Shown here in pieces: positions 34,819 to 43,794 of a stretch of DNA of 64,000 nucleotides. The notes beneath the pieces were generated by a model, which was given only the letters and a program-made list of their open reading frames with translations, searched no databases and was not told the origin of the DNA. The stretch comes from Pyrrhosoma nymphula (taxonomy: Eukaryota; Arthropoda; Insecta; Odonata; Coenagrionidae). The stretch is from positions 13,414,599 to 13,478,598 of the forward strand of contig OY754333.1 in NCBI GenBank assembly GCA_963573305.1, given 5' to 3'. The position numbers and the translations under genes were made by a program. Position 1 is the stretch's first letter. Each line of letters starts with the position of its first letter.

Positions 34819-36168
34819 AACCGTTCCCGATTGGACGGTTGCAATGGGTTTGTGGAAGAGGCGGTTTTGTGCTGTATATTGTGTTAATTTTAAGGTCATC
34901 GCTGTGTGAGTGAATGATTCATGTGTGTTCGAGTGTGTGAGTTCCCTGCACCACGTTCTCCCCCCCCCTTTCTTAAGTGTATCTCCGCCGTTCGGCGGAC
35001 GACCTTCCCTTTTCCCCCCCCCCCTCCATCCACCGCTCATGCTTTGCAAGTGACTGTGCTTCGAAATATAATGCGGCCTGCGTCAAGTGAAGCCACCTCC
35101 CCTTATCCCCCTATCCCCCCCCCTTCTCACCCCGCGCGCTAGTGCATATAAATGGCAGAGGATGGTCGGGGCGGGACTTACTTACATGTGATGGTTCTTG
35201 TGGTGGCGGCTGACACCCAAAAATTAGGAGGGCTGAAACATTGGTTGGAGAGCGAGAGAGACGCATTGTGCGGACGAGGAACGGAAAGGGAGAGACGACC
35301 GACGCATAAGGAAGCTGAATTTAAGTCGTGTCCAGTAGCGGTCCCAAGGAATCCGTGGCCATCGCCGTCGCCTGTCTCCGCTCAAGTAAAACCAACTACA
35401 TCATCAGCTGCTACGTGCAGAGCACGGGGCGATCATTGCCAGCGCCGCCGCAGTTGCACCAGTTATCCCCGATAACGATAAGTACCACTTATATCCCGCC
35501 CGCCTAAAACGGCCATTCCTAGACCAAAGAAGAGCCCCCCCATTCCCAATCCAAGAAGAATAGTCCTATTATAGTTCAAAGAAGAGATTCCCCAACCCAA
35601 GAAGAAAGTGCCCCAAGTTTCGTACTGTCGACATATTTATTCCCGTGTTTTTCCCCCCTGGTCCCGTGTGAATGTGTTTAGTTTTCAATTGAGGGTGCGT
35701 GATTGTAGAAATTGTTAAGTTCAAACCGTTAAAATATTGTAACTTTTCCCTAGTGATTCTCGAAATGGGAAAAAGGACCTTGAAGGGTAAAACTGTTTCA
35801 TTTGATTGACATTTTGCGAATGTTCGCCATGTATTGTTGCAATTATTACGCATCATAATTTGTTTTGTTTAAATTTAGTTTTAGATTAGTATTTAGTGTT
35901 ACTCTCTGAATTAAATAGTTCGATATTGCAAAAGGATATTTCCATGTTTTACTGTCTCTGCCCACAAACCTGTCCTCGCGGAACCATCCGTTCGCCATTA
36001 TGCATTAAGTCACTTCGAAACCCCGCGATCGTTGATGAACCCCAACCCATTTGCTCAAAAGCTTAGTCGGCATCCCTCTTTCCTCCCCGCCTCCCCGTCC
36101 CTGAATTCCTTTCCTCCCACCTTTCCTCCCATTTCCCCTTCCCCTTACTCGTGTGGACACGGGTTACA
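34816..36168 (+). repeat. 5' LTR
   Basis: Starts TGTAACCG and ends GGGTTACA. Contains C-rich runs, a TATA box at about 35146, and GAAGAAG/CCCAA-rich sequence. Open frames within it (107 codons plus strand, 95 codons minus strand) are identical in both LTRs simply because the LTRs are; the former starts only about 6 bases after the TATA box and so would lie upstream of the transcription start. Confidence 0.95.
35145..35153 (+). promoter_or_regulatory. LTR TATA box
   Basis: CATATAAAT in a GC-rich surround, repeated at 39162-39170 in the 3' LTR. The likely core promoter of the element, with transcription expected about 25-30 bases downstream. Confidence 0.55.
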
Positions 36169-36170
36169 AA

Positions 36171-36189
36171 TGGCGCCCAACGTGGGGCT
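36171..36189 (+). promoter_or_regulatory. Primer-binding site matching tRNA-Lys
   Basis: TGGCGCCCAACGTGGGGCT starts two bases after the LTR. From memory it is complementary to the 3' end of insect tRNA-Lys(CUU), including CCA, over these 19 bases. It primes minus-strand DNA synthesis in LTR elements. Confidence 0.75.
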
Positions 36190-36422
36190 TGTCATTCGAC
36201 GATGGGTTTAACGTGTGGCTGGAATTTGACATTGTGGGACATTTTGAACTAATTGCATTCACTCGCAATTCGTTGTATTTTAATTTAACGTTGGCCGAGA
36301 TTTTGACCTCGTTAAGCGTGTTACCCTTTGCATTTAACGTACGGGCATTTAATCACTTTAAATATAGCGTATGTTCATTTTCTCTCGTGTATTTTCCTTT
36401 TTCTGTGTTAAATTTCGGCGGC

Positions 36423-38645
36423 ATGGCTTACTCGGGCAGTAGCTTCCAAAATTATAGGGAACCCCCGAAGGACGATGAGGCGGAGTCGGTTGAGGATAAT
36501 CCGTTGAGCATAATCGAAGTGTCTAGTGGGGAGGAAGACATTGTCACGCAGAATATGCCGGGAGTCGAGCAGAGTGATGTTAGCCCAGTGGCAGTTGAAA
36601 GCCCCTGTACTATGCAAGACATGATGATGTTTATGAAACAAATGGGAGAGAATATAAATAAAATGGGAGAAAATAAAAAAAAAATGGGAGAGAATATAAA
36701 TAAAATGGGAGAGAACATTAATAAAAAAATGGAGGAGAATAATAAAAAAATGGAGGAGAATAATAAAAAAATGGAGGAGAATAATGCTAGAATGGAAGAG
36801 AGGATTTCGGGTCAGATTGCAAAATTCCGGGAGGAAATCCATGAGGTCCGAGTTGAACTTGCAGGGCACGTAGAGAAAAGAATAGGCGAACAGGTTGGGG
36901 AGGTTAGGATGGAAATAGGTGCCATTGAAAGTGATCTAAAGTGTCGGATTGAAAGATTGAACGCCCAAACCCAAGCTGACCAAGTAGAGATTGGGAACGT
37001 GAAAAGCCAAGTCGAAGTAGTGTTACAGAACGTGTCGAGAAACGCGAACGTATTGGAGGAAGTCAAAATCGAACAGAAGAGGAAGATGGATGAGATTATG
37101 TCCGAAATTGAGGGCAATCAGCACAAAAAAATAAATGGTGTAAATTCTTCCTTAAATGTCCCCAATCCACCCCCGAAACTGGTTTTCCGTGGTAAGCCAT
37201 CCGAACACCCCGTGGCGTTCATGCGCGGTGTGGAAAATTATTATTCCCTCCACGCCATACCCCAACGGTTAAGACCCATGTTGTTCTATCAAATGTTGGA
37301 GGACGGTGCTAAGGGGATGAGCCGGAATCCCTGTGAGACGGGCGGAACAACCGAGGGTGATAGGGAGTTTGTTATCGCTGATATTGAATTGGGGATCGAG
37401 GTCACGCCATGGCGAGACGATGAAGAACTGAGACAAGCCCAGGCGGACGATCCGAGGATAGGTCCGGTCATTCGATTCCTAAGTGGTGAATTACCCCGGT
37501 GCCACCCTTCTTTCCGTAATATTAGTCGACGATCGGATAGGTTTAAAGACCAACTGGGAATTATTCATATAAGAGTGGGTAGGGATCGGCCCGAGTTCCG
37601 AATATGGGTCCCGTCCGGACAGGCAGAGCGATTAATTAAACATGCTCACACTAAGTTCGCACATTTTGGAAGTCAGAAGATCGCCTTGATCCTTAGGGAA
37701 AGGTTCTTTTGGAAGGGTATGGGACGTCACATTAGAAAAATAATCCGCCAATGCGACTTATGTCAGAAAACCAAATACCCTAATAGAGTATTTGCAGGCC
37801 CCATGCAGAATATCATACCCTCTAAATCCCGGGAATTGTACGCCCTCGACTTGTATGGCCCCCTTCCGAAATCCCGGGCGGGCAATAAATTTGTACTTGT
37901 AATTGTGGATGTCTTTTCCAAATTTGTGCGAGTCTATCCTATTAATAAACCTACCAGTAGGAATTGTTTAACTCACTTAATGAATAAATTCATTGTTGAA
38001 TGTGGTAGACCCGAGAAGGTTCTTACTGATCATGGAACGCAGTTTACCAGTGAAGTATGGTGTAGAACGTTACGTGACCGAGGGATTAAAGTAATCCATT
38101 CTTCTATTCGCCACCCACAGTCGAATCCAAGTGAGAGGATCATGCGGGAAATATCCCGGCTTTTTCGTGTGTATTGTGCGGACCGGCATACGAGTTGGCC
38201 CGAGGTGATTCCCCTCATCAATAAATGGCTTAACGAAATCCCCCATGAATCTATCGGAATGTCACCTTACGAAGCTCATTTCGGCGTTAAGCCTAGACGG
38301 CCCTATGCCATGCTCCCGGAAGAAGAAGAAGGGGACGAGCCGGAGCCAGGTAGGGTTACTCAATTGGTTCTTAGAAATTTGCGACGTTCCGGTAGGAAGC
38401 GGAAAAACGCTAAGAAGGCGAAAACTTACGAATTCAGGGAAGGAGATAGGGTTCTCTTGAAAGCTCCGAAGCAGTCCGACTCGAAGTTAAAACTATTTCA
38501 TAAATTCTTCCCTATTTTTAAAGGCCCGTATGTTATTCGCAGGGTGGTCGCACGAAACGCGTGTGAGCTGGGAAGTGAGGAGGGAGATGTTATTGGCGTC
38601 CACAATTTCCACAACCTGATTCCTTATTTTTCCGAGACATTATAG
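36423..38645 (+). CDS. Gag-integrase fusion protein (740 aa)
   Basis: I start at the ATG at 36423; the frame is open upstream into the LTR but that part overlaps the primer site. Residues 1-65 are acidic. 74-129 form a lysine/glutamate coiled coil of eight 7-residue units (MGENINK, KMEENNK types). The coiled coil continues to about 235. 250-298 resemble the start of a Gag capsid domain (LVFRGKPSEHPVAFMRGVENYY, broken here by family reading only). Near 298-312 the capsid stops and the pre-integrase linker begins. The integrase has an HHCC zinc site (H409, H414, C444, C447), catalytic D476, D536 and E571, and a C-terminal GPY module (GPYVIRRVV, from 701). Protease, RT and RNase H are missing without loss of frame. 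Catalytic residues look intact, so the integrase could be active; packaging with a complete relative's enzymes is inferred. Confidence 0.85.
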   Translation: MAYSGSSFQNYREPPKDDEAESVEDNPLSIIEVSSGEEDIVTQNMPGVEQSDVSPVAVESPCTMQDMMMFMKQMGENINKMGENKKKMGENINKMGENINKKMEENNKKMEENNKKMEENNARMEERISGQIAKFREEIHEVRVELAGHVEKRIGEQVGEVRMEIGAIESDLKCRIERLNAQTQADQVEIGNVKSQVEVVLQNVSRNANVLEEVKIEQKRKMDEIMSEIEGNQHKKINGVNSSLNVPNPPPKLVFRGKPSEHPVAFMRGVENYYSLHAIPQRLRPMLFYQMLEDGAKGMSRNPCETGGTTEGDREFVIADIELGIEVTPWRDDEELRQAQADDPRIGPVIRFLSGELPRCHPSFRNISRRSDRFKDQLGIIHIRVGRDRPEFRIWVPSGQAERLIKHAHTKFAHFGSQKIALILRERFFWKGMGRHIRKIIRQCDLCQKTKYPNRVFAGPMQNIIPSKSRELYALDLYGPLPKSRAGNKFVLVIVDVFSKFVRVYPINKPTSRNCLTHLMNKFIVECGRPEKVLTDHGTQFTSEVWCRTLRDRGIKVIHSSIRHPQSNPSERIMREISRLFRVYCADRHTSWPEVIPLINKWLNEIPHESIGMSPYEAHFGVKPRRPYAMLPEEEEGDEPEPGRVTQLVLRNLRRSGRKRKNAKKAKTYEFREGDRVLLKAPKQSDSKLKLFHKFFPIFKGPYVIRRVVARNACELGSEEGDVIGVHNFHNLIPYFSETL

Positions 38646-38833
38646 TCTTTTGTTTTCCTTTTGAGTTTGACTAAGATTTCAGCGCGTGGGACGCGTTAAA
38701 AGTTTGATTTATTTTACCACCCTTTATTTTGTGAGGGTTGGAGTTGTTTTTCTTTTGTTTTTCTTTTTCTTTTACAAATAAATTCCCGTGTCTTTTCCCA
38801 GCGGCAATTTTTTGTCTGGGAGAGGGAGGCAGT
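38646..38833 (+). other. 3' non-coding region and polypurine tract
   Basis: After the stop, a T-rich stretch leads to the purine run GGGAGAGGGAGGCAG (about 38818-38832) directly before the 3' LTR, the expected plus-strand priming site. Confidence 0.7.
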
Positions 38834-40182
38834 TGTAACCGTTCCCGATTGGACGGTTGCAATGGGTTTGTGGAAGAGGCGGTTTTGTGCTGTATATTGT
38901 GTTAATTTTAAGGTCATCGCTGTGTGAGTGAATGATTCATGTGTGTTCGAGTGTGTGAGTTCCCTGCACCACGTTCTCCCCCCCCCTTTCTTAAGTGTAT
39001 CTCCGCCGTTCGGCGGACGACCTTCCCTTTTTCCCCCCCCCTCCATCCACCGCTCATGCTTTGCAAGTGACTGTGCTTCGAAATATAATGCGGCCTGCGT
39101 CAAGTGAAGCCACCTCCCCTTATCCCCCTAACCCCCCCCCTTCTCACCCCGCGCGCTAGCGCATATAAATGGCAGAGGATGGTCGGGGCGGGACTTACTT
39201 ACATGTGATGGTTCTTGTGGTGGCGGCTGACACCCAAAAATTAGGAGGGCTGAAACATTGGTTGGAGAGCGAGAGAGACGCATTGTGCGGACGAGGAACG
39301 GAAAGGGAGAGACGACCGACGCATAAGGAAGCTGAATTTAAGTCGTGTCCAGTAGCGGTCCCAAGGAATCCGTGGCCATCGCCGTCGCCTGTCTCCGCTC
39401 AAGTAAAACCAACTACATCATCAGCTGCTACGTGCAGAGCACGGGGCGATCATTGCCAGCGCCGCCGCAGTTGCACCAGTTATCCCCGATAACGATAAGT
39501 ACCACTTATATCCCGCCCGCCTAAAACGGCCATTCCTAGACCAAAGAAGAGCCCCCCCATTCCCAATCCAAGAAGAATAGTCCTATTATAGTTCAAAGAA
39601 GAGATTCCCCAACCCAAGAAGAAAGTGCCCCAAGTTTCGTACTGTCGACATATTTATTCCCGTGTTTTTCCCCCCTGGTCCCGTGTGAATGTGTTTAGTT
39701 TTCAATTGAGGGTGCGTGATTGTAGAAATTGTTAAGTTCAAACCGTTAAAATATTGTAACTTTTCCCTAGTGATTCTCGAAATGGGAAAAAGGACCTTGA
39801 AGGGTAAAACTGTTTCATTTGATTGACATTTTGCGAATGTTCGCCATGTATTGTTGCAATTATTACGCATCATAATTTGTTTTGTTTAAATTTAGTTTTA
39901 GATTAGTATTTAGTGTTACTCTCTGAATTAAATAGTTCGATATTGCAAAAGGATATTTCCATGTTTTACTGTCTCTGCCCACAAACCTGTCCTCGCGGAA
40001 CCATCCGTTCGCCATTATGCATTAAGTCACTTCGAAACCCCGCGATCGTTGATGAACCCCAACCCATTTGCTCAAAAGCTTAGTCGGCATCCCTCTTTCC
40101 TCCCCGCCTCCCCGTCCCTGAATTCCTTTCCTCCCACCTTTCCTCCCATTTCCCCTTCCCCTTACTCGTGTGGACACGGGTT

Positions 40183-40185
<3 letters not shown>
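38834..40185 (+). repeat. 3' LTR
   Basis: Near-identical direct repeat of 34816-36168, ending GGGTTACA and followed by ATATAT. The few visible differences from the 5' LTR are one T/C in a pyrimidine run, one T/A and one T/C beside the TATA box. Confidence 0.95.

Positions 40186-40212
<27 letters not shown>
40186..40212. repeat. TA microsatellite (right of LTR element)
   Basis: Continuation of the array at 34741-34815 interrupted by the LTR element. Confidence 0.9.
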
Positions 40213-40213
<1 letters not shown>

Positions 40214-40312
40214 TCTTTGGAAGTTTTCGCCAATTGGCCACAAATATATAAATTCAAACTTACAAGAGGTAGGAAAAAGAGGAAAAGTTAAAGAATTCGT
40301 TCTTACGGGAAC

Positions 40313-40339
40313 GTTTCGAACCAGTTGGTCCTTCGTCAG
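40313..40339 (-). ncRNA. Hammerhead-ribozyme-like core
   Basis: CTGACGA, stem II GGACC-AACT-GGTTC (one G-U pair), GAAAC. A five-pair stem CGTTC/GAACG follows, but the expected cleavage triplet is replaced by GAA-type sequence, so self-cleavage is uncertain. Confidence 0.5.
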
Positions 40340-40348
40340 CTTCTAGAG

Positions 40349-40375
40349 CTGACGAAGGACCAACTGGTTCGAAAC
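40349..40375 (+). ncRNA. Hammerhead-ribozyme-like core
   Basis: Inverted partner of the core at 40313-40339, with the same residues and the same doubtful cleavage triplet. Confidence 0.5.
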
Positions 40376-40434
40376 GTTCCCGTAAGAACGAATTCTTTAT
40401 CTTTTCCTCTTTTTCCTACCTCCTGTAAGTTTGA

Positions 40435-40465
<31 letters not shown>

Positions 40466-40469
<4 letters not shown>

Positions 40470-40613
40470 GTCTTGGTAGAAAATCGCTCTCGGCGACGAT
40501 GCACATGCATAAATAAAACAGTGATACACTAAACAAACACAGAAACACGCAAAAAGGACACTCACAAAATAAAACTTGTACGTTTCGGCGTCAGGACGCC
40601 TTCGTCAGCGGTA
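40466..40613 (-). repeat. PLE 3' terminal repeat (pLTR), left copy
   Basis: On the minus strand the element ends with the hammerhead-like core and then ACAAGTTTTATTTTGTGAGTG ... GGTAGAAAATCGC (complement as listed) up to a TA run. The segment recurs at 43669-43794 in the same orientation and at 46380-46520 inverted. Confidence 0.8.
40582..40608 (-). ncRNA. Hammerhead-ribozyme-like core of the PLE
   Basis: Minus strand: CTGACGA, stem II GGCGT-CCTG-ACGCC, GAAAC. The stem II bases differ completely from those of the foldback cores yet pair perfectly, which supports an RNA structure. Confidence 0.6.
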
Positions 40614-40730
40614 GAGGAATGATGAGTCCGCTCTGTTCCCTTGGGAAGGAAAGGGCAGAGAGGAAGGAAAGGGGGGGTAAGTGCGAATGGATAGTGGTGG
40701 GGAGAGAGAGGTGGCTATTGGGCTTTTAAT

Positions 40731-43517
40731 TCAATGGGCTAGGTTTAGCCCGGGCTTTTCGAATGCTCTTGTCACCCAAATATGGGCGTATTCACGAATT
40801 TTCACGTCAACATTACCGGCGGATTGAGGAAGGGCTTCTATGATCTCTAGGGAGAAACAATCGTCAAAATTTTGAGAGTGGGAGGCGGTATGTTTGGGAA
40901 TGGGATCAAGAAAAGGTGGAGTTTTGGTGGCATGGCGGTGATTGTTCATACGGATATTGAGGGGGGTGGTACATTTTCCCACATAGAAGGCAGGGCAGAA
41001 ATTGCAGGAAAGGCGGTAGATGATGTTGCTGGTGGTACAATTGGCCGTAGAGGAAGATCTTTTGAGGGAGGGGGTGGCGGAGGGGCGGAGGAGAGAGCAG
41101 CATTTGCACCTCGGGCGTCCGCATGTTGAGGAAAGTGGCGGAGGGGGGGCGGTGGGTTGCAGGGAGGGTCTAGTGGATTTTAAAATGTCCCGAAGATTTG
41201 AGGGACGCTTATAGGAAACTTTGGGACATGAAGGTAGGAGGAGGGAAGTAGAGGTATTGTTTTTTAAGATTGGATACAGGTCTTTCAATATGTTTTTGAT
41301 CCTGTGTGCACCAGGGAAGAATGTGGTGACAAGGTTAAGTTGGTCAGGTTGGTGGGTCTTGGTCCGAGGGGTATATTTTGCAGTAGGAGACAGGATTTTA
41401 TTTAAAAGCAACTTCTCTGGGTACTCTCGTTCTCTGAGGGAGTGATGGAGAGTTTCGATATATTCTTTTAGAGAGGGGGCATTGCTGCAGATCCGGTGGC
41501 CGCGGATAGAAAGGGAATAAGGGATTGAGCGTTTTGTGTGAGAAGGATGACAGCTGTTAAAATGGAGGTATTGGTCGTGGTTAGTGGGTTTTTTGTGGAC
41601 GGAGGTGATGAATTTACTGTCCTTAATTTGGATATTAATATCCAGGAACGTAATTAAGGAGTCAGAAATGGAAGATGTGAAGGAAACTGAGAATGAAGAG
41701 TTCAGTGTGGAAATGAAAGAAGATAAAGAATCACGGCCGTGAGGCCAGAGGACGAATATGTCGTCAATGTAGCGGGCCCAGAAGAGAGGTTTATGTGTTT
41801 GATTTTTTAAGAAAGTGGTTTCGAGATGGCCCATGAACAGGTTGGCATAAGATGGTGCCATGCGAGTACCCATGGCGGCGCCTTTAGTTTGAAGAAAAAT
41901 TTGATTATTAAAGGAGAAAGCATTTTTTGTTAAAACCATTTCGGCTTGGCGGATGATGAAATTTGTGGAGGAAAAGTGTGGTTTTGGGCGTTGGGATAAA
42001 TAAAACTTTAATGAATTTATGCCTTCATCGTGAGGGATGGACGTATAAAGGGAGGTAACGTCTATAGTGGCCATGAGTAAAGTAGCATTAGGGGGGATAG
42101 AGACGGCGTGGAGAAGGTCGAGGAAGTGGTAAGAATCTTTGATGAAGGAGGGAAGAGATATGACTAGGGGTTTGAGTTAATGGTCAACAAGTGCTGATAT
42201 GCGCTCAGTAGGGGAATTGATGCTGGAGACTATTGGGCGACCGGGATTGTTGATTTTGTGCACTTTCGGGAGCATGTAAAAATGCGGAGTTTTGAAATGA
42301 AGGGGTGATAGTATGGCGATGTCAGAGGGGGATAGGCCTTCACTTGGGCCGAATTCCTGGAGGAATGAGCTGATTTCTTTTTGAAAATCAGGATTTGGAT
42401 CATGAGGAAGAGGGGTATAGGAGGAAGAATCATTTAATTGCCGTAGACCTTCAGCTATATAGCTTTGCTTGTCAAGAACGACAACTGTAGATCCCTTATC
42501 TGCCTTGGTGATGATGATCTCATCGTTATTAATTAATTTTTTTAAGGCAAGGGATTCGGGACGCGAGAGATTTTTGGGTGGATTCAAGGATTGGAGGAAT
42601 GAATTGTCAGATATTTTTGTGAGGAAACGTTTAATGAAGATTTCTACTGGATGATTTGAGGGAAGTGGTTTGGGTTCACGTTGGGACGGTGGAACAAATT
42701 TTGCAAGGGGATGAACGGAGTTGGGGGTTGAAGGCTTAGGTTGAGTTTCCCAGAATGCTCGCCACCGCAGATTCCGGCAAAATTTCAGGGCATCAGTAAG
42801 GATATTTAGAGGATGAACTCTTGGGGTGGGTGAGAAAGATAAGCCTTTTTGCAGAACTGCACGCTCGTTTTCGCCCAGTACAACGGACGAGAGGTTTATT
42901 ACCTCTCGGTCGGCGGTGGCCAAGGTGCGGGGTAGGTCTTTCCGCGTCGGGGAGAGACGCTGTGGGAAAACCGGGCGGTCGCTTGGAGGGCGGGGGAGGT
43001 TAAGAAGGGAAGCAAGGTCGGGTTTGTAAAGAAAAAGGGGGGGAGGCTCAGGAGGGGGTGGGGGTGTGAGCTTCGTGAATGGTAAAGGAATGCCAATTTG
43101 AAGGAAGGAAGTGGAGAGTGAGGAAAGTTTTCTTAAAAGGATGGTCCGTCGGCGAACAAGGTTTCGGAGCGCAGAAGAAAATATTTGGTTTAAGAGAGTG
43201 ATTGATTTTGGGAATGAAAGGGATATGATGTTTGTAAGTGAGGTAAGATCACATAGATGTTTCTTGAAGAGAGACTGATATTGGGAAAGGATGATGCGGG
43301 TGAAATCTATTGATTGACGATAAATGAATACGCGAAGCTGAGGATGAAGACAGGGTGGAATGCCGGTAAGAGGTATCTTGATAGTCAGACCATTAGGTAT
43401 GATCCCTAAGGATAGACATGAAGTGAGAAACTCGCTGTGGGCACCATATTGGGCAACTTTGTGCGCGTGTCTACGAGCTAACCTTAGCCATACTTGAAGG
43501 GGGTTTTGAGGATTCAT
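40731..43517 (-). pseudogene. Penelope-like reverse transcriptase/GIY-YIG endonuclease, one nonsense codon
   Basis: Starting at the ATG at 43517, the frame spans 928 codons and is broken only by TAA at codon 447 (42179-42177), where the inverted copy has TAC (Tyr). The first 350 residues are a poorly conserved N-terminal region with proline-rich parts. The reverse transcriptase follows, with ITKADKGSTVVVLDK, FYMLPKVHK, DVTSLYTSIPH and the catalytic YIDD at about residues 583-586. A Cys-rich linker (CGRPRCKCC) leads to the GIY-YIG domain (from about 831: NIIYRLSCNFCPAFYVGK), which cuts target DNA. The longer frame begins in the terminal repeat, but ATG-43517 gives the plausible protein start. 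Apart from the nonsense codon the copy looks fresh. Confidence 0.85.
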
Positions 43518-43668
43518 TGGGAAGAAAAAAATAGAAATGGAGATGTGAAAAAGATAACAGCGGTAGGAAAAAGGGAACAGAACACTTAGCTTGAGTCTCC
43601 ACAGTAGATCAGGAGCAGATGAGACGACGATCACGAAAAAAAGCGAAGAATGTGAGCCATAAGGCCAA
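43518..43668 (-). other. PLE 5' leader
   Basis: Minus-strand leader between the 5' terminal repeat and the ATG at 43517. It is open in the protein frame but shows no conserved sequence. It is absent from the right arm. Confidence 0.5.
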
Positions 43669-43794
43669 TATAATGTCTTGGTAGAAAATCGCTCTCGGCG
43701 ACGATGCACATGCATAAATAAAACAGTGATACACTAAACAAACACAGAAACACGCAAAAAGGACACTCACAAAATAAAACTTGTACGTTTCGGC
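43669..43794 (-). repeat. PLE terminal repeat (pLTR) at the palindrome centre
   Basis: 126 bases identical in order to 40466-40590. It begins, in element orientation, at GCCGAAACG, inside the hammerhead core, so its CTGACGA half is missing. The junction with the right copy is at 43794/43795 with no visible extra bases and at most one base of overlap. Confidence 0.8.

Larger units (their letters stand above)
34816..40185 (+). mobile_element. Young non-autonomous Ty3/Gypsy-like LTR retrotransposon with Gag-integrase fusion
   Basis: Two LTRs of about 1.35 kb bound a 2.67 kb interior with a primer-binding site, one long open frame and a purine tract. LTR ends are TGTAACC...GGTTACA. The flanks are ATAT on both sides, but as the target is a TA array the duplication cannot be measured. 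The interior encodes Gag-type sequence joined in frame to integrase; protease, reverse transcriptase and RNase H are absent. The copy therefore depends on a full relative for reverse transcription. By eye the LTRs differ at about three or four places (for example near 35007, 35115 and 35143 of the left copy), implying a recent insertion. Confidence 0.9.
40255..40440. repeat. Hammerhead-bearing foldback, left
   Basis: Two inverted arms meet at the CTTCTAGAG centre (40340-40348). Each has CTGACGA, stem II, GAAACGTTCCCGTAAGAACG and then AATTCTTT..CTTTTCCTCTTTTTCCTACC. The outer flank is CAATTGGCCACAAATATATA on the left; the inner flank is a TA run. It mirrors exactly the foldback at 46545-46740. 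Confidence 0.75.

Noticed and set aside
35152..35475. 107-codon open frame in the LTR, repeated at 39169-39492
   Set aside because: Its ATG is only a few bases after the LTR TATA box, so it would precede the transcript start; identity between copies is just LTR identity.
36408..36869. 153-codon minus-strand frame
   Set aside because: Antisense shadow of the repetitive Gag coiled-coil region.
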